Shown here piece after piece: positions 23,412 through 34,445 of a stretch of DNA of 64,000 nucleotides; the stretch's first letter is position 1, and each line of letters opens with the position of its first letter. The notes beneath the pieces were generated by a model. It ran no database searches. It worked only from the letters and a program-made list of their open reading frames with translations, and was not told where the DNA came from. The DNA is from Sepiola atlantica (taxonomy: Eukaryota; Mollusca; Cephalopoda; Sepiida; Sepiolidae). The stretch covers positions 101,992,083 through 102,056,082 of the forward strand of contig OY744532.1 in the NCBI GenBank assembly GCA_963556195.1, read 5' to 3'. The translations under genes were made by a program, and so were the position numbers.

Positions 23412-23434
23412 GCTCAACTTACCCCGACTTCCCC
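23412..23434 (-). repeat. right terminal inverted repeat of the pogo-like element
   Basis: Exact reverse complement of 20026-20048, followed by TA at 23435-23436. Confidence 0.95.
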
Positions 23435-23436
23435 TA

Positions 23437-25613
23437 TATTTCGCATTTAGTACCGTGGGATCTATTATTTTCCTTATACTTGCAAGCTAATTGATTCGGT
23501 AAAATCCGATAACATCCGAAATAAAACCCGAATATCTGACACGGAAAATAGAAAATAAAATTAACCCCCCCCCCAAAAAAAAATCTTACTGATTTATTTT
23601 CAGTAGAATCTTTTTTAGTTACATTTTGTTTTGTTTGTGTAATTATTGTTTTCTAGCATTATTTTTTTAACTCACGTCTTTTTCGAAATTGTTGCTATTC
23701 ACGCATTGTTTGTTTTTATTGTCATTTTGAGTATTAGTTTTGTTCATGTTATATATTGATGACAAAGTAAAGGAATAAAACTTGTCACGATTAATTTTTC
23801 GAAATATTTTTTTTGTGAATTGTTGCATTTGACGCCTTGGTTTTATTATATTTTGGTTTCGACTTTGTCTTGATCTACGAGATTCTAGGAAGGGTCAACC
23901 TCTACAAACAATTCTTTTTTATTTTTAAGGGCTGGGGTAATTTTCGTTTCTACAAGTCTGAATCATTCCCCGTTTTCCATAGACAAATTATTTAAACTTA
24001 TTACTAGTCACCAGTAAGAAATGCATTTAGATAATCATATATTATATCGCACAACGTGTGTGAAATATGAAGAATACATTACATAAAGTGTGACATGTCT
24101 ATTAAACACATTCTTCTTGCATAATAAAGGATAATTATTCTCTTTACTTCGATATCATCCGCATTATTATATAGAAGTATCATCATTCTTTATTATTCTT
24201 ATATAAAAGTAAATGGATATTAATTAGCCATCTACTTTACCTAATGTACGTACGTGTTAGTGGTACTTACAGATACCTATGTAACTTAAATAGCTACGCT
24301 GAAAATGAGAGTTCCCCTTTATCTAAATGCCCGCAAATGCACTAAAAATATTGTGTTGTTGATTTAACATAGAGTGATATTGATAGAAGAGTAACTAATT
24401 CAGTTACTATAAATAACGGCTAATGAATGCAATTAAAATATAATATTAAGACACATTACACAATTTCAGAACAAACATAGATTTTAGCATATAATGTGTT
24501 TTATTAAAATATATATAAAAAAGCCTTAAGTTAAATAAACTTCGATTACCTCACATTTTGTATAATAATCTAAATGAATAAATGCGAAAGTTGTTTTTAT
24601 TTTCTCACCCCTATATTACTATAAAATCGGCTCACAGTTACTTAAATCACTAATAGATAATTACCGTTCGAAATACTGTATATATAGTAGGGACAAACAA
24701 CCAACATATAGCAATTTGTATGCTTAATTTGTATAACTACTTTTTTCAACAGTTTATAATGAATTAATGTTTTGTGTTATATATTTGTAATTTAGTGTCA
24801 TATATTCCTATATGTATATGCAATAGTTTAATCAATATACACAACAATTGATCGAAGCGATTTAATATGAAACGATTGTCTTTGTTTAAATATTATGTTC
24901 CTTAATTTTCAAGGGAGATAATTCAAATGAAAACTATTTTTTTTTAAATTACAGTATATTCATATTAAAGAAATGCAATGTAAAATCACTTACGAATAGC
25001 GGGTACTTGTTTGCTTGTATGTATATACTATTATAGAATTAGTATATTTGTCTATATAGTCTATTTTGCCATTTTCCATATTCAATATAAGCAGAAGGTT
25101 TTTACAAATTATAAATCTGTCGTGAAATTAATTAGCAATATTTTCCATTTAGACAATGGGCAATTAATTTTTTTTTAAATCAGGAGGGTGGTCCTGGCCG
25201 ATTTTAGAGAGGTTTAAAACGTGTTCTTAATGACATTTTCTACTAACCGGTTCACAAAATACCTACCCCATAAGTCACTCAAAGTTAAGGGTTAATGAGA
25301 TTATCAGTTCGATTATAGAAAAGTAGATCTAGAAATATTTTTCATAAATTCAACAGATGTTATTTAGCATTGGACTTGAAAATGAAAAGGTTATAGCGAT
25401 ACAGTTTCATAATAAAACGTTCCTTTGGTGGGAAGCTCTTACAAAGAATGTCTGTTCATGGAAGCTCCGTTTAATTTCAAGCACACATACAAAGAAAGAC
25501 AAGTGATATGCAGTGTTCGTAGTATGACAAGTTCTTGCTGAGGATGTTTTACGACGAGAACAGGAGATAGGAGCTCAGTCAAACACCTACCACAGAAATG
25601 CCGATAGAGTATT
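23437..25613. other. AT-rich sequence, no gene recognised
   Basis: Contains the right flank of the interrupted satellite relative (to about 23470), a C9 and A9 run near 23567-23582, and a dispersed repeat at 24051-24105 shared with 12777-12835. No ORF with motifs was found. Confidence 0.4.
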
Positions 25614-25942
25614 GATTTACTCCTCTCCAGGAGTTAGGCACAAGGCCAGTTTTATCTTACTCCCACAAGTAAGATGTGCCCCAAGATCGGGTCGGGAAAG
25701 TGGGGTTTGAAAAGCCAGCGCCCGAGAGGTGAGCACTCTGGCCATAAAAAATTGCCTGGGCAGACCCGTCGGCATTCCCCGGTAGAGGCGCCTCAGGCAG
25801 TAAGCAATAAACTTACTCCTCCCCAAAGAGGGGAGGCAAAGCCTGGGAGGGTGAACCTCCTAGAACTGCACAGGACAGACCTATAGACCGGCGTAAATGA
25901 AGCCCCGAAGGCCAATACAATACCAGTCTATGGGGTGCAGTA
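25614..25942 (-). mobile_element. SINE-like element, family A
   Basis: Head-to-tail on the minus strand: CCCCATAGACTGGTATTG, GGCCTTCGGGGCTT, CTGTGCAGTTCTAGGAGG, CCTCCCCTCTTTGGGGAGGA, AATGCCGACGGGTCTGCCCA, then GGCCAGAGTGCTCACCTCTC and CCCACTTTCCCGACC. Other copies lie at 39455-39798, 48838-49161, 57150-57577 and 63700-63905. The GGCCAGAGTGCTCACC block looks like a tRNA-type A-box region. No protein is encoded. The 5' end of this copy stops in a TA tract and lacks the extended head of the 48838 copy. Confidence 0.8.
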
Positions 25943-26789
25943 TATATATATCTCTTCTTTAGAAAAGAAGCTATAGGGAAGTGAATGAGGACTTTCATAA
26001 CTTTAAGGTTCAATATCATTGGATAAACCAAGCGTAGACTGGGTACTGTAACTAGTATTAGTATAGATGCGAGGATTTCGTCTCAACCGCGGCGTTATTT
26101 ATAAAATATATTTGGAAAGTTTAATTCTTCTACGTTAGTGTGATATTTGATAACAAAGATGGCGGAGTCTATTTTTGAATCGCGTTTGTATTTACGTCCA
26201 CTAATTAAGAAAAATAAATTGACGAATGAAAGAATGAAGTGGTGAAAAAATTACAGACAAAAATTTGATATCTTTTTCTTTCAAAGGAATTTTCTTTTTT
26301 AGCCGAAGAACTATTTTCTGTATAATTTTGTCTTACTGAGAATAAATGAGTTGATCATTCATTTTCTATCATTGCCCGCTAATCAAAGAATTTCGGCGCC
26401 TATTAATTTCAAGGCGCTGAATCCAGTTACGTAAAGTGTCCAACATCAATGGAGTCATACGGAGAAAAACAGGACGGGCGGGATGGAAGAGGAAGAGGCG
26501 AAAGAAAATAGAAGGCAAGAAGAGAGAAGAGAAGAAATTACAAATAAGAAAAAAAGGTCAAAAAAGACAAAATAACGACAATACAAGAAGACGAAATGAA
26601 AAGAGAAAAAAACAGAATAGCAAGAAATAATGAGTATTAATACTACACAAAAGGAAGATTAAAAAAGAAAATAGAAAAAAAAGAAAATATTTAGAAGAAA
26701 AAGATTGAAGAAGTAGCATAACGGAAAGGAATAATAATGATAATACTACTACTACTACTACTACTACTACTAATAATAATAATAATAAT
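25943..26789. other. non-coding; A/G-rich tract and (TACTAC)n microsatellite
   Basis: 26430-26720 is strongly purine-rich on the plus strand and gives a spurious Lys/Arg-rich frame. 26740-26790 holds ACT/AAT trinucleotide repeats that lead directly into the LINE tail. Confidence 0.5.
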
Positions 26790-27390
26790 AATATGGAGCA
26801 TGAAGAAAGTCAGTATAACACCAATAATCATAGGAGCACTAGAAACAGTCCCCAAAACCATGGAGTAAAGACTAGGAGAAATAGGAATCAACAGGGATAA
26901 CTGAGACCATACAAAGGGCAGTAATGATCAAAACAGCTACAATCCTGAGAAATGTCCTCGAATGCGGAAACCATCCCACATGAGCAACGAATAGAGAACA
27001 AACACATGGAAGCACAAGAAAACAGAACCGGAGAGAATACAACCGCACGAGAGAGGCGCAAGCATAGGCTGACACCACGAAAATTATGGACAGAGGGTTG
27101 AGGAGGGAAAGCGCAAACCAGACCTCCACTGGAAGAGCGCGGACAGCTCTGGGACCTTGGGGAGACTTGTTGCCACTCAAACCCCAGAGAGGACCAATGG
27201 CCCTTATCAGCGGGAAATCGGTGGTAGATGGCTGTTGCGATACCGCAAGGTCATCAGCGGTGATGAACGAAAAGAGGTGGAGCATACTGGAAGTCTGAGG
27301 AGACTTGTTGTCACTCAGACTCCAGGGAATACTACAGGTAGTTGGCAGTGGGCGATCACTGACAATGACCAGTGTGATAACTCTTAGTGA
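26790..27390 (+). pseudogene. R2-type LINE 3' end: last codons plus 3' UTR
   Basis: Begins right after an AAT microsatellite with WSMKKVSITPIIIGALETVP, then after a frameshift ITETIQRAVMIKTATILRNV and LECGNHPT-stop. This matches the extreme C-terminus of LINEs carrying a restriction-like endonuclease. The sequence to 27390 is the 3' UTR, shared block for block with 13935-14625 (minus) and repeated in part at 27478-27690 and 27860-28045. It ends in GTGAGTAAATAATAATAA, the trinucleotide tail. No reverse transcriptase or endonuclease part remains. Confidence 0.62.
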
Positions 27391-27393
27391 GTA

Positions 27394-27477
<84 letters not shown>
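27391..27477. repeat. (AAT)n microsatellite
   Basis: About 29 perfect AAT units joined to the 3' end of one LINE tail and leading into the next partial copy. It probably grew from the element's own A/T-rich 3' tail. Confidence 0.95.
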
Positions 27478-27478
<1 letters not shown>

Positions 27479-27690
27479 GTCTTTACCAGCGAGACATCAA
27501 TGGTAAGAGGCTGTTGCGATACCGCAAGTTTATTTGCGGTGGTTATCGAAAAGAGGTGAAGAATACTGGGCATCTAGGGAGGCTTATTGTCATTCAGACT
27601 TCAGGAAATACCGCTTGTTGTTTTTGGTGAGCAATCACTGACGATGATCTGTGTGAGAACTCCTAGTGAGTACAAATAATAATAATAATG
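27478..27690 (+). mobile_element. second copy of the R2-type LINE 3' UTR
   Basis: GGCTGTTGCGATACCGCAAG and GAGCAATCACTGACGATG... TGTGTGAGAACTCCTAGTGA repeat the final 210 bp of the preceding element, again ending in a short AAT tract. It is a 5'-truncated copy. Confidence 0.65.
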
Positions 27691-27859
27691 TATTTACACC
27701 GTGTATCATGTTGCTTTGTATTACGACGTATTTTGTTTCTATGCAATAGAGTTACATGAATTAGTGTATTTTTCTCAAGTCACAGTTGGAGGTAACACAA
27801 CAAAAGAATGGATGAGTGAGATTGGATAGACGGAGTCGTGTTAGAGATTCGAATCGTGC

Positions 27860-28045
27860 ATGTCAGACGTGATTTGCTGTTGCGATACCGCATCGTTATC
27901 GAAAAGAAGTGAAGAATACTGGAAATCTGGGGAGGCTTGTTGTCACTCAGACTTTAGGAAATACCACTAGTTATTGTCGGTGAGCAATCACTAACGATGA
28001 TCTGTGTGAAAACTCCTAGTGAGTACAAATAATCATAATAGAACG
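27860..28045 (+). mobile_element. third copy of the R2-type LINE 3' UTR
   Basis: CTGTTGCGATACCGCATCG, GGGGAGGCTTGTTGTCACTC and ATGATCTGTGTGAAAACTCC repeat the same tail, ending GAGTACAAATAATCATAATA. It is 5'-truncated at nearly the same place as the second copy. Confidence 0.65.
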
Positions 28046-28770
28046 AGAGACAACAACTAAAGCAAGAAAAGAAGGAGGAGATTAAAGAAATAAGCAAAGA
28101 ATAAAATGATGAAGCCAATAAAACGGAAGCAACATAAAGAAACTAACGGAAGCTGAATATGATGAAAAATGTGCAAAAGATGTTAAACACTAAATGATAA
28201 TTACGATGCCCATGATGAAAAGAAGAAGTGAATGATATGAGTAAGATGAGTGTTAAACATTTATCATCTAAAAAAAAGAAAAACTCGTCGGACAAAACTT
28301 TATGTTAGAAAAAAGTTATTAATACGAGTTACAAAGTCGGCAGTTAAGCAACAAGTTGACAAAAGACTTGAAAAATATTACGATAAATAAAATCAAAGTT
28401 AACAAGTTTAATCCTATCAATGGACAGTGTCAGTCCAGTATGTCAATTTCCATTTTTACCTTACTTTAATATCTTCATATCTAGTACGTAGATAAATATT
28501 TATAAAATCTTCTAGTAAAAATACGTCACTTAGTATTTGCATGAGAGAGTAAGTAACTACGATGTATGCATATACGTATTGTTTTATTGGCAAATAATAT
28601 TAGAAATTCGGGTTTTAATAAAAAATAATTGTTTTTTGACTAATACCGAATAGTCTTTATAGATTGTTTTCATGATTATCATATAGTACAAAAAATATGT
28701 ATGTAATTGTTTAATGTTTGTATGTATTGTAAATTTCTTTAAATTGATAAAACATGTATAAAGTTTGAAA
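28046..28770. other. no gene recognised
   Basis: A-rich then AT-rich sequence without motif-bearing frames or clear repeats. Confidence 0.35.
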
Positions 28771-28905
28771 ATCATTTAGACTTACCTGAGATTCGAACCT
28801 GAGTATTGGCATCGTAAAAACTAGTGCCTTAGTAATGTGTACTCTGTATATTCCATTTTTTGTCAAACAATCAGATGTTTCTATTTGCGTACGAACGGAC
28901 AAACT
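28771..28905 (-). mobile_element. tRNA-derived SINE-like element
   Basis: The minus strand carries an excellent B box (AGGTTCGAAT, 28800-28791), preceded at tRNA spacing by CTAAGGCACTAGTTTTTACG. The 5' flank reads GTTTGTCCGTTCGTACGCAAA. The body does not fold into a full tRNA. I infer a degenerate SINE head, not a tRNA gene. Confidence 0.5.
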
Positions 28906-29306
28906 TCAAAAACACCTACATATTTTAATAGTATATAGATAAAATATTTATGGGTTTAACATTGAGAAATGGCTTAATTATTATATAGAGATAATTTCTA
29001 TTTCATGAATATAAACATATAATATATGGTAATGTAAGGTAGTGCGTATATATTTTACTGTATTCACTTCAACAGTGCTCAATATGTTAGTAGAGCTTAT
29101 AAATAGTAGTATGAAACGTTCATGCTTTATGCCCGTATGAAAATCAAGTGTGTGGATGTATTGTTTGCAATTTCTTTTATGTCTAACTAGTGTGTAATCT
29201 TCTTAACTAAACAATCGTATTCGTTGGTATTATAACTACCTGCTTGAATATTAATTTTATTGGCCAATGACAAAATTCCAGAATATATTTTCCTCGGTCA
29301 AACTCC

Positions 29307-29374
<68 letters not shown>

Positions 29375-29606
29375 GAAATAGAAAAAAACAAAACTTCCAA
29401 TTGTTAAAAGGTCTTTGTTCATATGACTGATGTTTGGTCAATGAGACCTTCCTCAGGGCATTGTATATTGAGTGGCGAGAGCCACTTTATGAATAAATGA
29501 AAATATTTTTTTGACAGAATAATATACCTCAGGGTTGGTTTCATTGTAGGTAATTTTTTGAATGATGCGTATCTTTATTTTATATAATCGATAACGTTTT
29601 ATACAA

Positions 29607-29663
<57 letters not shown>
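28906..29663. other. AT-rich; (TA)n arrays at 29309-29372 and 29610-29662
   Basis: Two long TA arrays flank a unique-looking segment (29373-29609) that contains TGAGACCTTCCTCAGGGCAT. That resembles the 3' part of a retroelement, but I cannot name it. Confidence 0.5.
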
Positions 29664-29666
<3 letters not shown>

Positions 29667-30042
29667 AACCACATACAAACTGTTTCGCTGTACCACAGCT
29701 CTTCAGTGCGGCTAGACCAGTTAGTGCCTCAAGCCGGGATTGAAACTAAACCGTCAAGTTGACAGTCGGCGCCCTTATCTTTGCGCTATCATACGACACG
29801 GACTGAATGTAAATGATATCTCAATGTAACCATTGTCAAGTGCCGGGAGCTCGAATTAGTTTTACCCAATGAGCTATGCTAATGGCAGTTGGCGATATCC
29901 TTACAAATAAGCTCTACCCAAGAGGGGAGCTTTATAAAGTCATCTACATACAGACTGTTTCGCTGTATCACATCTCTTCAGTGCCGCTGGACCAGTTGGT
30001 GTCTTAAGCTGGGACTGAAACACAACCGTCGAGCTGACAGTA
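29664..30042. repeat. interspersed repeat with direct terminal duplications of about 102 bp
   Basis: 29664-29767 and 29941-30042 are about 85 percent alike, sharing CTGTTTCGCTGTA.CACA, CTCTTCAGTGC.GCT.GACC and CAACCGTC.AG.TGACAGT. They are separated by 173 bp containing a GCGCCCTTATCTTTGCGCTA block. TA arrays border both sides. This may be a tandem dimer of a SINE-like unit read in reverse, as GACGGTTTAGTTTCAATCCC on the minus strand resembles a degenerate B-box context. Confidence 0.6.
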
Positions 30043-30052
30043 AAACAATATA

Positions 30053-30087
<35 letters not shown>

Positions 30088-30689
30088 TGCTTTATTTTAC
30101 CAATCTGAGTTTACTTAATAAATGGACTAAATACATATTAAAAACAATCTGAGTTACTTTTATGTTTTACGACGTATAGCAACTTTTACTTAAATTCTTA
30201 CTTACGGTAAACGGTTGACGGGTACTTTGTGTTTGTGTTTCTACGGCATAACAACACTTTTTCTTTAGTAAATGATTAAACGAACTGTATATTGTAACCA
30301 GTTAATTGATTGACATGATATACCTGGTTTAAGACATTCAACACTTGAGATTATGAAAAGTTTCGCTCGAGCGTTGAACACTATCGCAAACATCACGCTT
30401 GTCACCGCCTCTCGGGTAAGTGTAAATTCATTTCAATTATTGTCAATTGTGATTTTTTGTGACCGTGTCGGCTTGGTAATTATAGGCTGAATCTACGAAT
30501 TGCGTTCAAGCCCATGCGAGCGCTTTCAACCATCACTTCTACATTGATAGGGGTAGAAAACCCTAAACGATGTCGTCTGTAGGTAAAAAACACTTTAATA
30601 TTAAAAAATTCTTTATATTTCTCTCTTATTTTTTAATATTTTTCTTATCTTTCTGTTTTTGCTGGAGATGGGGCATCCTACCGGATGCT
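30043..30689. other. TA microsatellite then unassigned sequence
   Basis: (TA)n at 30048-30087. The rest has no recognisable gene or repeat. Confidence 0.4.
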
Positions 30690-31585
30690 AGACATTCACC
30701 GACTATTTCAGACACTCCAGCCTAGTAATTGTTTTAAGATTCTAACCGTCCTTTTAAGTGCAGTTGTTTGTATTTCTCTTGCCCTCGGTTCACCGGGTAT
30801 ACTCACCAGATAGCCCTTGAAATTCTTCTTCATTAGTCCTGTTGCTCCTATAATTACTGGTATGATGGGGATTTTTCTAAGATTCCAGTTTCTTTTCATG
30901 TCGTACATAAGACGTAGGTATTTCATAATCTTTTCCCTTTCTGCTCTGTTCAATCCTGCATCATTAGAGACACTGACTTCAACTAGGGTTGCTACTTTCT
31001 CCCTTTTGTCCTATATCACGATGTCAGGTTTAACAGCTCCGTTTTCTAGATATGTAGCTGTAGGGATTGCCTAGTCATAGTGGATGGTGTATAAATTATT
31101 TCCAACTGTTCTCTCTGGTATATGCTCCCAGGAATTGCTGCTACACTGGATATTCAACTTTTTACAAATACTCCAGTGAAGATATTTACACACTCCATTG
31201 TGTCGATTTGTATAATAGCCATCCCCAAGGAGAACCTTAAAACCTGATGTCAGGTGGATCACACTCTCTACTTATGTATGGCAGCACCTGCAGTTGTTAT
31301 TGTTGCTGAGACCACTCATCTTTTTAAAGGCATTGGTCATCAAGCCTTGATCTTGAGCAGCCATTATAATTCTCTCCTCATCATAGTGGAGAGATCCTCT
31401 TTTCAGCCAGTCTACAGAGCCTTCCTTACCTATATATTCCTGGGATAATTCACCTAGGAAATACTTTGCACGTTATTGGTTGGCCCATTCTTCCAGTTTT
31501 CTGGAATGGAAGTTGTTGGTGTATTTCTGACGGCTTTTGCGAGCTATTTCTGTGGCAGGATTGTTGTCTGTTTCTGCCTCATTTA
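30690..31585 (-). pseudogene. R2-type LINE C-terminus with zinc knuckle and restriction-like endonuclease
   Basis: Minus-strand translation gives, in order, EEWANQ...AKYFLGELSQEYIG; LHYDEERIIMAAQDQGLMTN; a zinc-knuckle-like CRCC...H (about 31250-31296); TNRHNGVCKYLHWSICKKL; KPDIVI followed by LVEVSVSNDAG, the PD-(D/E) pattern of the restriction-like endonuclease; then IPIIPVIIGATGLMKKNFKG and RILKQLL. These are the C-terminal blocks of LINEs of the R2/NeSL/Dong type, whose endonuclease nicks the target. Stops interrupt the frame three times and the reverse transcriptase is missing, so the copy is dead. It stops at a TA stretch against the MITE at 31594. Confidence 0.7.
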
Positions 31586-31593
31586 TATATATA

Positions 31594-31974
31594 CAGGGTG
31601 AGCCAAAATAAGGGTCCTATCTTTAAATTTGAATAACTTGAATTTGAATAACTTCCACAAAATAAAAGTTAAACTCACCAAACTTTATGTGTGTGTAGAC
31701 TGACCCTTCCGAGATTTTTTGAAATAAACAAAACAAATTTTAGCCGAAAAACACTTCTTAAAACTTACTAAAACTAAAGTATTGTTTTTTACACTGTTTT
31801 GAGTTTTTTAAGCAAAAATAATGTTTTCTAAATGAGGGTACGTTCCTTAGGGCTAATACGGTTCATGCTTGCTTTGGAAGGGGTCCTTTACTTATTCTAA
31901 AAAAAAAAATTTTTTAAATCAATAAATAAAAAAGTTATGAATTTTTAAAAATAGGACCCTTATTTTTGCCCACC

Positions 31975-31977
<3 letters not shown>
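31594..31977. mobile_element. mariner-type MITE, 384 bp
   Basis: Terminal inverted repeats of 26 bp differ at only two positions. The left starts CAGGGTGAGCCAAAATAAGG and the right reverse-complements to CAGGGTGGGCAAAAATAAGG. TA flanks both ends (31592-31593, 31978-31979). The interior is AT-rich and non-coding. Ends beginning CAGGGTG with TA duplication suit a non-autonomous Tc1/mariner derivative. The right side merges into a (TA)n array. Confidence 0.85.
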
Positions 31978-32031
<54 letters not shown>

Positions 32032-32042
32032 CTATATATACA

Positions 32043-32076
<34 letters not shown>

Positions 32077-32863
32077 CCTGTGTGTTTATGAAAATATATA
32101 TTTTTAGGCGTATTATCCTTATAATATTCGACATCTTTCCAATTGTAAGCTCAATGAAGTTGTGTTACAAGATTCAGAACAGATATAGCTTATTTTTGTA
32201 TAACAATGAACATTGGGAACTCATTCATAAAGCATAATTTCATTAGTTCTTACAATCATTTTATTTAGTATTTCGATTCAAGTTTGTATTGTAAACTAAT
32301 ATATAAATTAAATGTAGTTTTTCTGTATAGATTTCGTAAAAGAAGCTAAATATAGACATCTGTTTCGTTCCTTTAATAGGGCACACATTGTTTCGTGTTG
32401 TTAAAAAATTTTAACTTTCGATCTAATTCTCCCAGTTTTATATTTAATACTGCTCACTATTTGCTGTTCATTTTCTCATAAATAAAGGAAATGGTAAACT
32501 TCTACACTGCTTATTTCCTATGAACTCTTCTTTCCCTCACTACAACACGGCTAAAATGAATTAGATACATTTCTTCGATTCAGTGACAAATTACAGAAAT
32601 CGAGCTTTAGTCGATTAGACATTATATTGAAAAAAACAATTGGGGGGTTGTTATTTTTAACTATTACGTCATAAAATCTGTTTTGATTAGATTCCTCAAC
32701 TGAATGTCTTCTCTAGCAGTCTGTTTGTTCAGTATTTCTATTTCATATCCACACTCTTTTATTAAAGCATTAAACGCATTGTATCTCAATGATCGCTGTG
32801 GGTTGTTTGTTCAAAAGCATATAAACTTGACTACAATGTATATATATATATGTATATACATAT

Positions 32864-32894
<31 letters not shown>

Positions 32895-33044
32895 ATACAA
32901 GCTGTTGTCGCTATCACTTCATATATATATACATATATATGTATAAATTTATATATATATATATATATATGAAAATGTAAATATATATATATATTATGTA
33001 AATTATCCTTATTTAATATGTATTTAGTAAGGTATACATTTCAT
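31978..33044. other. (TA)n arrays at 31978-32075 and 32838-32893, otherwise AT-rich
   Basis: Compound TA/CA microsatellites with spurious Tyr-Ile frames. Between them lies non-coding AT-rich sequence without recognised elements. Confidence 0.6.
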
Positions 33045-33405
33045 TGAAATTGGACCTATTTGAATTTTCGACCTATGGTTTAAGTTTCAATGTGTGTAGG
33101 GTGAGGCTTGTGCTCCTGGGTACTCTCTTAATGTTATCAAAATGTGCTGAAACTTTTAGAATATACATCATTTTCCTATGGTTTTAATTTCATTTGAATC
33201 AAAAGTGAAACAGTTTTTAGTGGGGGGACCGCCAGCGTTGAAATGATATATTTCTTATATAGCCTATTACCTTCACTGAGAGGTCAGTAGTCCACTTGCC
33301 AAATTTTAAGCAATTCTGTCCAACGGTTTGGGTGATCATAAGATACAAAGATCAGGCAAACACATACACACATAGAGTTACTATTTCTTGTATATAGAAG
33401 ATAAA
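33045..33405 (+). mobile_element. SINE-like 3' region (uncertain)
   Basis: Contains TCTGTCCAACGGTTTGGGTG and GATACAAAGATCAGGCAAAC, a layout resembling the shared 3' tails of invertebrate SINEs, and ends in a CA-rich stretch. A related tail-like end occurs at about 53055-53098. No A/B boxes are clear, so the call is weak. Confidence 0.35.
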
Positions 33406-34445
33406 GTAGTTTCCGCTTACATATTGCTTAGTAGCTTTCGTAATAAAAGTTAGATATATGTTGCATCAGCGAGATAGGAACTATTCCAATTTGTAAGAAA
33501 ATAAAATGTTTACTTCTTTATTTTCGAGTTTAAAATGTTATCCTGATCACTATCGGATGTTATTTTATTCATAATTTAAGGAAGTAGGAAGTCCATTCAC
33601 TCCTTATTTCTCACTTAGACTGGGACCTCAAATTGATAAGGTACATTTCTACCCATTCACAGAAAAATAATGTTAATAATGCGTTCGTTGATTTTACATT
33701 TATCACACACCGACTTCTAAATACATTGCATAAAAAAGCATTAAAACAGTTCGTGTTTAGCATATAGATTATTAAACAAGCATCAGAATTAATTTCTATT
33801 TTAAAAACGTAAGCACAAAATTATCATTGTTATTCATAACTATTTACATTGTGTTTGATTTCTGTTTTTCTAATTGGTATGAACTAAGTATTTAGGTTGG
33901 TATAGGAAAGTTGAAATACTATCAATGTCAGCCTTTCTGTTTTGCACATTTTACCACTATTCTCACTCAAATGATTATCTCCTAACCGCCGAAAATGACG
34001 GGCTTTTTAAACAAAATGTTACTTACAAATGAGTCGTACATATTTATTATACCATCATTTCCCTTTCTCTTCAGAACGGTAAACAGGTCTTGCTTCATTT
34101 GAAACAGTTATAATCTCTCTTATCTAATATGGCAGCGAACGATAAAGTTAACATAGACAATTTGATTGTAAACACATTCAAAATAAACATAATAATTTAC
34201 ATAATACTTTCACATTTATACTTAAACTAGACATTTTGTTTGCTCTATCATTTATTATATATTTCCCTTGAACAGGTATTGTACTTTGGTTAGATTGACC
34301 TTATGTAATATGTATATAGACACTTCCTCGAGGGCTATTATAATGAAAAAAGGTTAAGTACGTCGGTGCTGACACAGAAAACAAAACGAAACTATTTTAA
34401 TTCAGTAAATCTTAATTCATTTATTCTTAACTTATACACAGTGAT
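33406..34445. other. no gene recognised
   Basis: AT-rich sequence without motif-bearing frames or clear repeats. Confidence 0.4.

Larger units (their letters stand above)
20026..23434 (+). mobile_element. Tigger/pogo-like DNA transposon, near full length
   Basis: Exact 23-bp terminal inverted repeats (20026-20048 and 23412-23434, starting GGGGAAGTCGGGGTAAGTTG) are flanked by a TA on each side (20024-20025, 23435-23436), the target duplication of Tc1/mariner/pogo elements. The 3409-bp element contains a single transposase gene and arrays of a GGGGYAAGTTGWGCC motif next to both ends. Its GC content is clearly above the surroundings. Identical ends and an almost intact ORF point to recent insertion. 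Insertion was into a diverged satellite relative, described at 19945-20025. Confidence 0.93.

Noticed and set aside
26872..27573. 233-codon minus-strand ORF
   Set aside because: It runs antisense through LINE 3' UTR copies and an AAT microsatellite (poly-Ile).
28771..28905. A tRNA gene on the minus strand
   Set aside because: A good B box but no acceptor stem or convincing cloverleaf. Better explained as a SINE head.
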